Shown piece by piece: positions 1 through 10,150 of a stretch of DNA of 64,000 nt. Location: positions 183,655-247,654 of the forward strand of contig NZ_LMKH01000035.1 of the NCBI RefSeq assembly GCF_001421415.1, written 5' to 3'. Position numbers and translations under genes: made by a program. This DNA is from Sphingomonas sp. Leaf208. Its GTDB lineage: Bacteria > Pseudomonadota > Alphaproteobacteria > Sphingomonadales > Sphingomonadaceae. The stretch's first letter is position 1; each line of letters opens with the position of its first letter. The notes below the pieces were generated by a model, which saw nothing but the letters and a program-made list of their open reading frames with translations, did no database searches and was not told the origin of the DNA.

Positions 1-2
1 GG

Positions 3-401
3 CATGCCGAGTATAATCTCGAGCCCGAGACGACGACGATCTTCCAGATCTGGATCGAGCCGTCGCGCAAAGGTGGCGCGCCGAGCTGGGGTGCCAAGCC
101 GTTTCCGAAGGGCGAGCGTTCGGGGCAGTTCGTGACGCTGGCCAGCGGGTTCGAGGGTGACGGCGATGCGTTGCCGATCCGGGCGAATGCGCGGGTGCTG
201 GCGGCGACGCTCAAGGCTGGCGACAGCGTCGACTATGCGGTCGGCGAGGGGCGCCATGTGTATCTGGTGCCGGCGACGGGTGCGATCACGATCGGCGACG
301 AAGCCTTTGGAGCGCGCGACGGAGCGGCGCTGCTGGGCGGCCAGACGGTGACGATCACGGCTCAAGAGGACGCCGAGATCGTTCTGGTAGACTCGGAGTA
401 A
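3..401 (+). CDS. Pirin family protein, C-terminal part (5' end outside window)
   Basis: The reading frame is open from the first bases of the window and ends at 401, so only the last 132 residues are present. The fragment begins HAEYN, followed by a FQIWIEP stretch. This is the end of the first cupin barrel of pirin/YhaK proteins, where HxEYN precedes the IQLW-like segment. The rest forms the second cupin-like half and ends IVLVDSE. Pirins are Fe-binding bicupins; some have quercetin 2,3-dioxygenase activity or act as redox sensors. The next gene on the same strand is a WrbA-type quinone reductase, and the pirin plus quinone reductase pairing would fit redox or electrophile defence. The function of this member is inferred from family only. 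The metal-binding N-terminal cupin motif is not in the window. Confidence 0.8.
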   Translation, partial: HAEYNLEPETTTIFQIWIEPSRKGGAPSWGAKPFPKGERSGQFVTLASGFEGDGDALPIRANARVLAATLKAGDSVDYAVGEGRHVYLVPATGAITIGDEAFGARDGAALLGGQTVTITAQEDAEIVLVDSE

Positions 402-405
402 AACT

Positions 406-427
406 CCCCTCCCGATTGCGGGAGGGG
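406..427 (+). terminator. G/C-rich hairpin after the pirin gene
   Basis: A perfect inverted repeat CCCCTCCCG-ATTG-CGGGAGGGG starts 5 bases after the pirin stop. It has no T-run, so it may be a weak terminator or a copy of the short G-rich palindromes seen in other gaps of this window (525-548, 17650-17675, 54150-54274). Confidence 0.45.
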
Positions 428-524
428 TCCGGGGAGGGCTCGCGCTCACCTCCGCCGTGACCATCGTTGAAGATACGCACTTCGATCCGGCTCGCTTGAT
501 GAAGCCGGGTGCCCACCCCCCCAG

Positions 525-548
525 CCCCCTCCCGCTTGCGGGAGGGGG
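525..548 (+). repeat. Short G-rich palindrome in the wrbA upstream gap
   Basis: Inverted repeat CCCCCTCCCGC-TT-GCGGGAGGGGG, almost the same as the one at 406-427. It lies just before the ribosome binding site of wrbA. Two near-identical copies in one 168-base gap suggest a dispersed intergenic repeat rather than a gene-specific signal. Confidence 0.5.
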
Positions 549-569
549 AGCCTTAAGAAGGAAATGCCC

Positions 570-1172
570 ATGACCAAGGTTCTCGTTCTCTATTACTCGT
601 CCTACGGCCATATCGAGCAGATGGCGGATGCCGTCGCCGAGGGCGCGCGCGCCGGTGGGGCCGAGGTGGACATCCGCCGCGTCGCCGAAACCGCACCGCA
701 GGCGGTGATCGAAGCGGCGCACTTCAAGACCGACACCGCGCATGCCGAGATCGAAGGCCCCGCCGCGCTCGAACAGTATGACGCGATCATCGTCGGTGCG
801 CCGACCCGCTTCGGCCGGATGCCCGCGCAGATGGCGCAGTTCTGGGATACGACCGGCGGCCAGTGGTTCTCGGGCGCGCTGATCGGCAAGGTCGGCGGTG
901 CGTTTACCTCGACCGCGAGCCAGCATGGCGGCCAGGAAACGACGTTGTTCTCGATCATCACCAACCTGATCCATCACGGCATGACGATCGTCGGGCTCGA
1001 CTATGGCTTCCAGGCGCAGATGGGCGTCGACACGGTCAAGGGCGGCTCGCCCTACGGCGCGACGACGATCTCTGACGGCGACGGCAGCCGCATGCCGAGC
1101 AAGGACGAGCTCGACGGTGCGCGCTACCAGGGCAAGCGGATCGCCGAGACGGCGGCCAAGCTGAAGGGCTGA
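570..1172 (+). CDS. wrbA: NAD(P)H:quinone oxidoreductase, WrbA type
   Basis: The 200-residue protein is a type IV FMN-dependent NAD(P)H:quinone oxidoreductase. WrbA enzymes are cytoplasmic flavodoxin-fold tetramers that reduce quinones by two electrons and so avoid semiquinone radicals. The start [19 protein letters not shown] is the typical WrbA beginning, with the FMN phosphate loop in YYSSYGHIE. The [11 protein letters not shown] and [14 protein letters not shown] segments, which bind FMN and are family hallmarks, follow at about residues 75-120. An ATG at 564 is in frame, but the strong AAGAAGGA at 555-562 sits 7 bases before the ATG at 570, so 570 is chosen. The length is normal for the family. 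It follows the pirin gene but a 168-base gap with two hairpins separates them, so it probably has its own promoter. Confidence 0.93.
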   Translation: MTKVLVLYYSSYGHIEQMADAVAEGARAGGAEVDIRRVAETAPQAVIEAAHFKTDTAHAEIEGPAALEQYDAIIVGAPTRFGRMPAQMAQFWDTTGGQWFSGALIGKVGGAFTSTASQHGGQETTLFSIITNLIHHGMTIVGLDYGFQAQMGVDTVKGGSPYGATTISDGDGSRMPSKDELDGARYQGKRIAETAAKLKG

Positions 1173-1201
1173 TCCCCCGAGGCTTCGGTGGTTGGGGAGA
1201 C

Positions 1202-1228
1202 GAAACTTACCCCGCGGTAAGGGCGTTT
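1202..1228 (+). promoter_or_regulatory. Possible EcfG-type general stress promoter
   Basis: GAAAC at 1202-1206, then 17 bases, then CGTTT at 1224-1228. Alphaproteobacterial EcfG sigma factors recognise GGAAC-N16/17-CGTT, so this is one mismatch from consensus. It lies 55 bases before the start of a ferritin-like YciF protein, a class often under general stress control. It is a pattern match only. Confidence 0.35.
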
Positions 1229-1282
1229 CCCCACCACCGGAGCATTTCGCTTCGCGTGCACCAGCTATGCGAGGATATGATC

Positions 1283-1798
1283 ATGGGCTTGTTTTCCAAG
1301 GACATCGCGACGTTCGAAGACCTGTTCCTGCACCAGTTGCAGGACGTGTATTACGCCGAGCACCAGATCACCAAGGCACTGCCGAAGATGACCGACAAGG
1401 CGACCGCGCCGGGTCTGAAGGCCGGGTTCGAAACGCACCTGCGCGAGACCGAAGGACAGATCGTTCGGCTCGAGCGGATCTTCGAACTGCTCGGCGAGAA
1501 GGCCAAGGCAGTGACCTGCCCGGCGATCGACGGGATCATCAAGGAAGCGAACGAAGTCGCGGGCGAGATCGCCGACAAGGCGGTGCTCGATGCGGCGCTG
1601 ATCGCGTCGGCGCAGGCGGTCGAGCATTACGAGATCACGCGCTACGGCACGCTGATCGCGTGGGCGAACCAGCTTGGTCGCAGCGAGATCGCAGCGATCC
1701 TGAAGGAAACGCTCGATGAGGAATATGCGACCGACGACAAGCTGACCGCGATGGCGACGTCGAAGGTCAATCCGAAGGCCGAGGCGGTTACTGCCTGA
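1283..1798 (+). CDS. YciE/YciF ferritin-like protein (DUF892)
   Basis: A 171-residue ferritin-like four-helix bundle of the YciE/YciF family. It opens with FSKDIATFEDLFLHQLQDVY followed by AEHQITKAL, the usual first helix. Metal-type Glu and His positions are visible in the AEHQ, THLRETEGQI, AVEHYEIT and DEEYATDDKL segments, spaced as in a di-iron bundle. These proteins are induced by osmotic, oxidative or starvation stress, and their exact chemistry is unsettled. Three in-frame ATGs exist (1256, 1277, 1283). GAGGA at 1271-1275 is 7 bases from 1283, which is therefore preferred. A possible EcfG-type promoter lies upstream. A strong two-way terminator separates it from the convergent gene downstream. 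Confidence 0.9.
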   Translation: MGLFSKDIATFEDLFLHQLQDVYYAEHQITKALPKMTDKATAPGLKAGFETHLRETEGQIVRLERIFELLGEKAKAVTCPAIDGIIKEANEVAGEIADKAVLDAALIASAQAVEHYEITRYGTLIAWANQLGRSEIAAILKETLDEEYATDDKLTAMATSKVNPKAEAVTA

Positions 1799-1820
1799 GC
1801 CTTTCGCGACGTAACTAAGA

Positions 1821-1856
1821 AAACGGGCCGGCGATCATGCGATCGCCGGCCCGTTT
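1821..1856. terminator. Bidirectional Rho-independent terminator
   Basis: A perfect 16-base stem runs AAACGGGCCGGCGATC (1821-1836) to GATCGCCGGCCCGTTT (1841-1856) with an ATGC loop. It is flanked by an A-run on the left and a T-run on the right, so it can stop transcription from both sides. It lies between the convergent YciF-like gene and the minus-strand gene ending at 1862. Confidence 0.9.
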
Positions 1857-1861
1857 TTCGT

Positions 1862-2242
1862 TCAGGCCTTCTTGCGCGCGCGCTTGGGAGCGGCGGCGGC
1901 GGCGACGTCCTCTTCCTCGTCCGGCTCGTCCTCACCGGCTTCGGTCAGCGCTTCGCCAAGTGCCTTCAGCTTGTCCTGCGACTTGTCGGCCTTATCGGCG
2001 ATCTTGGTCGTCGCGGTACCGAGGCGGTGGAGCAGCGCGTGGACGCGGTCGGCGTCGGGCGTGTCCTTCTCCAATTGCTTGCGCAGCGAACCGAGATCGC
2101 GAAGGATGCCCTTGGCGCCGGATACTTCGGTATCGGCCAGCGCGGCTTCCCAATCCTCGACCATGTCGGCACCCTTGGTGGGCTTGGTCGCGTCGAGCCC
2201 GCGATTGATCGCGTTCATCGTTCCTGCAAATTTAATGGCCAT
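1862..2242 (-). CDS. Small charged helical protein, unknown function
   Basis: A 126-residue protein that I do not recognise. It begins MAIKFAGTMNAINRGLDA, is rich in Lys, Asp, Glu and Ala, and looks alpha-helical throughout. It ends in a long acidic stretch (EDEPDEEEDV, about residues 104-113) followed by an Ala-rich segment and a basic RARKKA tail. There is no signal peptide or membrane segment. The start at 2242 is chosen over an upstream ATG because GGAGAG lies about 8 bases before it. The acidic stretch next to a basic tail could suggest binding to nucleic acid or another protein, but that is only a guess. It ends against the shared terminator at 1821-1856 and seems to be a single-gene unit. 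Confidence 0.75.
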   Translation of the reverse strand: MAIKFAGTMNAINRGLDATKPTKGADMVEDWEAALADTEVSGAKGILRDLGSLRKQLEKDTPDADRVHALLHRLGTATTKIADKADKSQDKLKALGEALTEAGEDEPDEEEDVAAAAAPKRARKKA

Positions 2243-2342
2243 GTGATCTCTCTCCGCATGCCTTGTTGGCAACCGTCAACGCGACGTGGCGGCGGAAATG
2301 TCCCGTCGATCGTATCGACTTCGATCAGTATCGGGGCCCAAG

Positions 2343-4601
2343 TTAACGCAGGATATCGGGCCCCTCCGCCTGCCGGATGACGTCGGCGAGCGCGGCGTTC
2401 GGCACGCGGTCGGCGAGGACCGGCGAGCAGGCGAGCAAGCCGTTGGGGCAGTAGCGGTCGTCGTCCCAGCCGGGGTGGTCCAAAATCGGGTAGAGGCACA
2501 CGCCCTCGACCGGCACGCCGAGCGACTGGGCGATCTTTACTTCGCGGAGGATCATGCGGAGCCAGGCGGGACGGGCGCTGCCTTCGATGCCGGTTTCGGC
2601 GATGAAGATCGGGCGGCCGTAGCGCGCGTAGGCGTCGGCGAGGATCGCGTGGAGCGGCCGGCTGAGGGGGTGGTCGTAGGCTAGCGGGGGGCCGCCGTGG
2701 ATCCACTGGTTGTTGTGGTAGAAATTGACACCGACGATATCGAGCAACGCCGGTCGGCCGCCGATCTGTGGCCACGCTTTCCCTGCGATCATGTCCCAGG
2801 CCTGGTATTGCGCGAGCCGGTGGCCTTCGGCGGCGGGGGCGTCGTTCGGGCGGGCGGGGTCGGTGATGACGTTGATGACCGGATCGGCGTGGACGAACCT
2901 CGCGGCGGGGTCGACCGCGAGGATCGCTTCCATCGCGGCGATCGAGGCGCGCGCGAGTTGGACCTTGAGTTCGTAGCCGCGTCGCTGTGCAAACGGGTTG
3001 AGATAGGCTGCGTCGCCGCCGCCCCAGGCGAAGAACGAGACCTCGTTGACCGGGGCGTAGAAGCGGGTCTCGCCGGGTGCGGCCGGGCCGATGTGGCGGG
3101 CGGCGGCGGCGGCGAAGGCGGCAAAGCGCGTGACGAAGGCGGGCGTCCAGATGTCGATGTCGTCGGGCCAGCCGTAATGCAGCAGGTCCCAGATGACTTC
3201 GGTGCCGATCGCCTTGGAGGCTTCCAGCTGGCGATCAAGGCTGGACCAGTCGTAGCGGCCGGGTTCGCGCTCGATCAAATGCCAGCGCAGGCCGTCGCGG
3301 ACCGTCAGGATGCCGAGCTTGGCGAGTTCCCTGTAATCATGCGCGGCGAGGGTTTCGTGATGGCTGGCGGCGATGACGTCGACGCGCTTGCGGTCGTGCG
3401 CGCGGCGGTGCGTGGAGGATTCGAAGCCGCCTTGCAGGAAGCTGCGGAACAGGCCGGTCGGGCGGGGGAGGGGCGGTCGGTCGGATAGGACTTCGGCGAA
3501 CAGGGCTTCCCAGCGGGGGACGACGGCGGCGACGGCGTACTCGCTGTCGACCTTGGCGCGGAGGGCAGTGCCGAGGCGGGTCCGCAGTGCCGGGTCTTCG
3601 AGCAGTTTTGTGATCGCGGCGGCAACTGCGGGGGGATCCTCGTGGGGCACGAACAGGCCGCTGACCCCGTCGACGATCTGTTGTTCGGAGCCGTTGTCGC
3701 GCGTTGCTATGACGGGGAGGCGTGCGGCGCCGGCTTCGGCGATGACGTGCGGCATGCCTTCGCCGCGGGAGAGCCAGACGAAGATGTCGAGTGCGGCGAG
3801 CAGGTCGGGCACGTCGTCGCGATCGCCGAGGAAGGTCAGGGCGGTGTCGAGGCCGAGTGCGTGCGCGCGGTTGCGGAGGGCAACGGCGTATTCGGGGATG
3901 AAGGCGTCCGGCCCGCCGATCACGACGAAGCGCGCGCGGGGGTGGCGGGCGTGGACGAGCGCGGCGGCTTCGATGAAGTCTTCGACACGCTTCTTCGGGT
4001 CGAGCCGGCCTAGCCAGCCGATCAGCGGCACGTCTTCGGCGATCCCTAGCGCCGCACGGACCGGCGCGGGGCGGGCGGGGTCGAAGGCGCGCGTGTCGAC
4101 CATCGAGGGGATCTCGATCGCGTGGTGTTCGCGGCCGGGCATGCGGCTGGCGGCGGCGTCTCGGATCGACGCGCAGACGCCGACATAGCGCGCGGTGAAA
4201 TGCTTGGGGCCGGCGAGTGCTTCGGAGACGAGGCCGCCATGTTCGATCAACGGCGGGCGGAGGTGCATGCGTTCGAGCGCGGGATAGATGTCGGCGACGT
4301 TCTGGCACGAGACGACGACGTCGTACGCGGGCAGCTTGCTCGCGAGGTAGGCGACGGTCTCGTCGAAGCCGAGCGCGTAGGGCGTGCGGTCGACGGCGAC
4401 GCCGATCGCTTCCAATTGCGCGTGAGTCTGCTCGGGCATGCCGTCTTTTCGGAAGCACGCGACGACCTCGATCCGGTAGCGGGTCGGGTCGAGCGCCTGG
4501 GCGAGCAGACGCACTTCCGTCTCCTCGCCGCCGACGACGAGCCAGGCGAAGACGAACAGGATGCGGATCGGTCGGGCGTCGGCAGTGAGTGCGGTGCTCA
4601 A
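2343..4601 (-). CDS. Fusion: GT4 glycosyltransferase + GH1-like glycosidase domain
   Basis: A 752-residue two-domain protein. Residues about 12-375 are a GT-B glycosyltransferase of family 4 type: VVGGEETEV near the start, IGWLGRLDPKKR at about 194, and the E-x7-E donor site with E281 and E289 in GEGMPHVIAEA. Residues about 405-752 resemble clan A (GH1-like) glycosidases: LLHYGWPDDID at about 473, a candidate acid/base E520 in APVNEVSF, and a candidate nucleophile E669 in IAETGIEG. The start is TTG at 4601, whose TTGA overlaps the stop of the upstream dehydrogenase gene; no better start is visible. It is the last gene of the five-gene operon. The hydrolase half might trim, transfer or proofread the glycan made by the operon. 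Whether it hydrolyses glycosides at all is unknown. Confidence 0.8.
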   Translation of the reverse strand: MSTALTADARPIRILFVFAWLVVGGEETEVRLLAQALDPTRYRIEVVACFRKDGMPEQTHAQLEAIGVAVDRTPYALGFDETVAYLASKLPAYDVVVSCQNVADIYPALERMHLRPPLIEHGGLVSEALAGPKHFTARYVGVCASIRDAAASRMPGREHHAIEIPSMVDTRAFDPARPAPVRAALGIAEDVPLIGWLGRLDPKKRVEDFIEAAALVHARHPRARFVVIGGPDAFIPEYAVALRNRAHALGLDTALTFLGDRDDVPDLLAALDIFVWLSRGEGMPHVIAEAGAARLPVIATRDNGSEQQIVDGVSGLFVPHEDPPAVAAAITKLLEDPALRTRLGTALRAKVDSEYAVAAVVPRWEALFAEVLSDRPPLPRPTGLFRSFLQGGFESSTHRRAHDRKRVDVIAASHHETLAAHDYRELAKLGILTVRDGLRWHLIEREPGRYDWSSLDRQLEASKAIGTEVIWDLLHYGWPDDIDIWTPAFVTRFAAFAAAAARHIGPAAPGETRFYAPVNEVSFFAWGGGDAAYLNPFAQRRGYELKVQLARASIAAMEAILAVDPAARFVHADPVINVITDPARPNDAPAAEGHRLAQYQAWDMIAGKAWPQIGGRPALLDIVGVNFYHNNQWIHGGPPLAYDHPLSRPLHAILADAYARYGRPIFIAETGIEGSARPAWLRMILREVKIAQSLGVPVEGVCLYPILDHPGWDDDRYCPNGLLACSPVLADRVPNAALADVIRQAEGPDILR

Positions 4602-5698
4602 TCGCCGACCTTGAAGACGATCTGGAGGAACTCGGGCCGCTCGCCGACCAGCTTTGCGATGAACTTGGGAGCGTCGTCGTAGGGCACGACGTGCGTGATG
4701 AGCTGCGCGCGGATCTCTGGGCCGCGGGCGAGCAGCAGCTTGACCGTCTCGTTGGCGAGGCGGCGGCGGTCCCATTGGAAGCCGAGCCCGCGGGGGACGC
4801 GGTTGATCTGCGCGCAGCGGAGGTTGAGGCCGTTGTGGTGGAACTCTTCGCCGAGCCGGAGCCGATCCGCGCCGCCCTGGTAGAAGGCGAGGTCGATCAC
4901 CGTGCCCTGCGGTCTCAGCGCGCGCATCGCGGCGTGGAGGCTGGCGGCGTCGGCGCGGGTCTGGAACACGACGTCGGCACCGCGATCGTCGCCGCCGTGG
5001 AGCCAGCGTGCCTTGGCGTACGCCCAAGCCTGGTCCTCGGTCATCGCGGTGATGCCGAGGCATTCGGCGCGCAGGCGGCGGAAGGGGGACGGGTCGGCGA
5101 TCACGACTTCGCTCGCGCCGGCGGCTTGTGCGAACAGGGCGGTCAGCATACCGACTATGCCTGCGCCGATCACCAAAGCGGGACGGCCGCGGATGCCGTC
5201 GCCGAGGTTGACGACGTTGGGGCCGAGCAGTTCGACGTCCGCGTGGAGAATGCCGTTGGCGGCGATCGGGCCCATCTGGCCGATATAGATGCCGAGGATC
5301 GGATCGAGCTCGGACGGGAGCTTGGTCAGCAAATCGTTGAACGGGTCCGCGGTGTGGCCGGTCTTGTGGCCGAAGACGGTGCCGACGACGTCGCCGTTGG
5401 CGAAATCGCCGACCCGGCTGTCGCTGACGCGGGCGCATTCCATGTAGCCGAGGAACGGCACGGGGTAGTGCGCGCTCGGTTCGCCGGGGACGAACACGCC
5501 GCGGCCTGCGTCCCAGCGGGAGTGGAGATACGGGTTGCTGTTCTTGACGAAGGTGAGTTCGGTCCCGGCGGAGAACCCGGTGTAGAGCAGGTCGAGCCGG
5601 ACCTGACCGTCGCCTGGGGGCGCTTCGTCATAGCCGAAGAAATAGGCCTGGCCGGGACGTTCGACGCCGAGCGAGCGGACGTGGCGCCACTCAGACAT
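4598..5698 (-). CDS. MDR (zinc-type alcohol dehydrogenase-like) oxidoreductase lacking zinc ligands
   Basis: A 366-residue medium-chain dehydrogenase/reductase. The N-terminal GroES-like half contains YTGFSAGTEL at about residue 39, where catalytic-zinc alcohol dehydrogenases have a Cys. The four-Cys structural zinc lobe is also absent. The nucleotide-binding half has the Rossmann loop VIGAGIVGML at about 196. The SAGTE pattern is like that of the BchC and 2-desacetyl-2-hydroxyethyl bacteriochlorophyllide dehydrogenase branch. It presumably oxidises or reduces a hydroxyl of a sugar or sugar nucleotide. It overlaps the preceding GT4-Idh gene by 8 bases and its TGA overlaps the TTG of the next gene, so it is translated with the glycan operon. 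The substrate is not identifiable from sequence. Confidence 0.85.
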   Translation of the reverse strand: MSEWRHVRSLGVERPGQAYFFGYDEAPPGDGQVRLDLLYTGFSAGTELTFVKNSNPYLHSRWDAGRGVFVPGEPSAHYPVPFLGYMECARVSDSRVGDFANGDVVGTVFGHKTGHTADPFNDLLTKLPSELDPILGIYIGQMGPIAANGILHADVELLGPNVVNLGDGIRGRPALVIGAGIVGMLTALFAQAAGASEVVIADPSPFRRLRAECLGITAMTEDQAWAYAKARWLHGGDDRGADVVFQTRADAASLHAAMRALRPQGTVIDLAFYQGGADRLRLGEEFHHNGLNLRCAQINRVPRGLGFQWDRRRLANETVKLLLARGPEIRAQLITHVVPYDDAPKFIAKLVGERPEFLQIVFKVGD

Positions 5699-7771
5699 GC
5701 CCCATCTCCTTAGTTGCCTCCCGCTCGCGGACGTCGATCGCGCGGCCTTCGACGGCTGAGCGTTCGATCGCCAACGCGAGGCGGAGCGTTTCGAGGGCGG
5801 CGGGGTAGGGGCAGCGGATGCGGTTTTCGCCCCCGCGGACCGCGTCGATGAAGTCGCGATCCTCCAGCACGACCGGATCGCTGCCGGTGCCGCGGACCGG
5901 GCGACCGCGGCCGATGTCGATCATCACGTCGCGATCGGTCAGTTCGATCGCTAGGCCTTCGCCGAACAGATGCAGGCCGACGCGGTGGTTCCAGTTGAGC
6001 AAGCACGTGGACGCGAAATTGGCGATCGCGCCGCTGGCGAAGGTGAGCATCGCGGTGCTGGTCGTCGCGACGTCGAGGCCGGGGAAGGCGGCGCGGTCGA
6101 TGTGGCCCGACTGGCCGTAGACGCGGACGACGTCGCCGACGAGGTAGCGTGCGAGATCGACCAAGTGCGTCGTCTGTTCGAGCATCTGGCCGCCCGATGC
6201 GTCCTTCTTCCACCACCAGCGCGGGGGCGGGGTTGAGTCGAGCCAATAGCCGGACAGGAGGCGGGCGGGGGTCGCCGAGAGCAGCGCCTTTACCTCGTCC
6301 ACGGTGTCTAGATAGCGCCAGTGATAGCCGACCGCGGTGACGAGACCGAGCCGGTCGACTGCGGCGGCGACGTCTTCTGCGGTGCCGAGGTCTAGCGCGA
6401 CGGGCTTCTCGACGAAGAACGGCAGCTTATGCTCGATCGCGAGGCGTTCGGGTTCGCCGTGTGCGAAGGGCGGCACGCAGATGTAGAGCGCGTCGAGGTC
6501 GACCGCGGCCAGCATCGCAGCGGCATCGTCGAACGCGCGCGCTCCGAAGCGGGCGGCGGCTTCGGTCGCGCGCGCCATGTCGACGTCGGCAACCGCGACG
6601 ATCGCGACGTCGTCGAACTGCTCCAGCACGCCGAAATGGCGATTGGCGATCCCGCCTGCGCCGATGAACCCGATCCGTGTCCGCTCCACGCCGTCTCCCT
6701 TATGTTTGGTGTCTGTATGGTCGTGCACAGCGGCGTAGACCGCGCGCGTGTCGGCGATCATGCGATCGGCCGAGAATAGGTCCTGCTGGCGCTCGATCGC
6801 GGCGCTGGCCATCGTTTTCAGGGTGTCGCGGTCGGCGAGCAACGTGACCACCGCATCGGCAAAACTGGCCGGGTCCGCGGCGGTGAGGCGACCGGTAACG
6901 CCGTCCTCGATCGCTTCGGCATTGCCGGGGGCGACGGTGGCGACGACGGGGAGGCCGGCGGCCATCGCTTCGAGCGCGACCAGTGGCAGGCCTTCGAACG
7001 CCGACGGGAGGACTAGCAGGTCGGCGAGCGTCATCAGGTCGGCGACGTCGCTGCGGGTGCCGAGCATGCGGACGGTGCCGGCCAGGCCCTTGGCGGCAAT
7101 CGCGCGTGCGGTCTGGGTGAGGAGGGGGCCTTCGCCGGCGAGCAACACGATCACGTTTGGATATGCGGCGCGGATTGCCGGCAACGCATCGAGCAGGAGT
7201 GTGTGGCCCTTTTGCTCGGCGAAGCGCGCGACCATCAGCAGGACGGGGGCATTGCCGACGCCCCATTCGCCGCGGAGGACTTCGCGTGAGCGCGAGGGTT
7301 TATGTGCGCCGACGCCGTTGTGGATCGTTGCGACGAGGGCGGGATCGACGCCGGCCGCGCGGTGGCTGTCACCGACCGCGTCCGAGACGCAGATCAGGCG
7401 TGCGAGCGCGGCCGATGTGTCGCGGTGTTCGTCGCGCTGCGCGGGGTCGGTGAGGAGGTAGGGGAGGTGTTCGGTGCGGACCACGGGGACGCCGGCGGCA
7501 TGCGCGGCGCGGACGGCGGCGTGGCCTTCCCAGCCTATGCCGGCATGGACGTGGACGATGTCGGGTCCGGCGCGGTCGAGCCAGCGCGCGAGGTTTGCAT
7601 CGTCGTCGAGCGCCTTGACTGCGTAACCCTTGGCGGCGGCGTGTTCGAGCAGGCCGGTGCCGGGCCGCGCGGCGACGACGATCTCGTCTCCACCCAATCC
7701 TTCGGCGAGCGTCATCATGTGCGCGCCGACGCCGGACGGGGCGAGGCTGTCGGTCAGCAGGCAGATACGGG

Positions 7772-7775
<4 letters not shown>
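5691..7775 (-). CDS. Fusion: GT4 glycosyltransferase + Gfo/Idh/MocA oxidoreductase
   Basis: A 694-residue protein with two complete domains. Residues 1-345 are a GT4 glycosyltransferase: MTRICLLTDSLAPSGVGAH, then FAEQKGH at about 183, and the E-x7-E motif in AFEGLPLVALEAM near 265. Residues about 366-694 are a Gfo/Idh/MocA NAD(P)-dependent oxidoreductase: GFIGAGGIANRH Rossmann loop, the EKPVAL catalytic Lys motif, GYHWRYL, and HLVDLARYL with the conserved His. The ATG at 7775 forms an ATGA with the end of the upstream Glf fusion gene. An in-frame GTG at 6689, preceded by a good Shine-Dalgarno, lies right at the domain junction (separate entry). Family members oxidise sugars or inositols, often at C3. 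Here the fused transferase suggests the redox step acts on the transferred sugar or its donor. Confidence 0.85.
6687..6701 (-). promoter_or_regulatory. Internal ribosome binding site and GTG at the GT4/Idh junction
   Basis: On the minus strand AAGGGAG (6701-6695) precedes an in-frame GTG (6689-6687) by 5 bases. The GTG is codon 363 of the fusion gene, three residues before the start of the oxidoreductase fold. Spacing and sequence are better than for most true starts in this operon. A separate oxidoreductase of about 332 residues could be made from the same message. Confidence 0.5.
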
Positions 7776-10147
<2,372 letters not shown>

Positions 10148-10150
10148 GCC

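Noticed and set aside
2243..2342. EcfG-type promoter GGGAC-N18-CGTT before the small helical protein at 2242
   Set aside because: Both the -35 mismatch and the spacing of 18 fall outside the usual pattern.
2343..5438. A single 1031-residue minus-strand protein
   Set aside because: The first 279 residues are a frame-shifted shadow of the MDR gene; the real start is near 4601, where glycosyltransferase homology begins.
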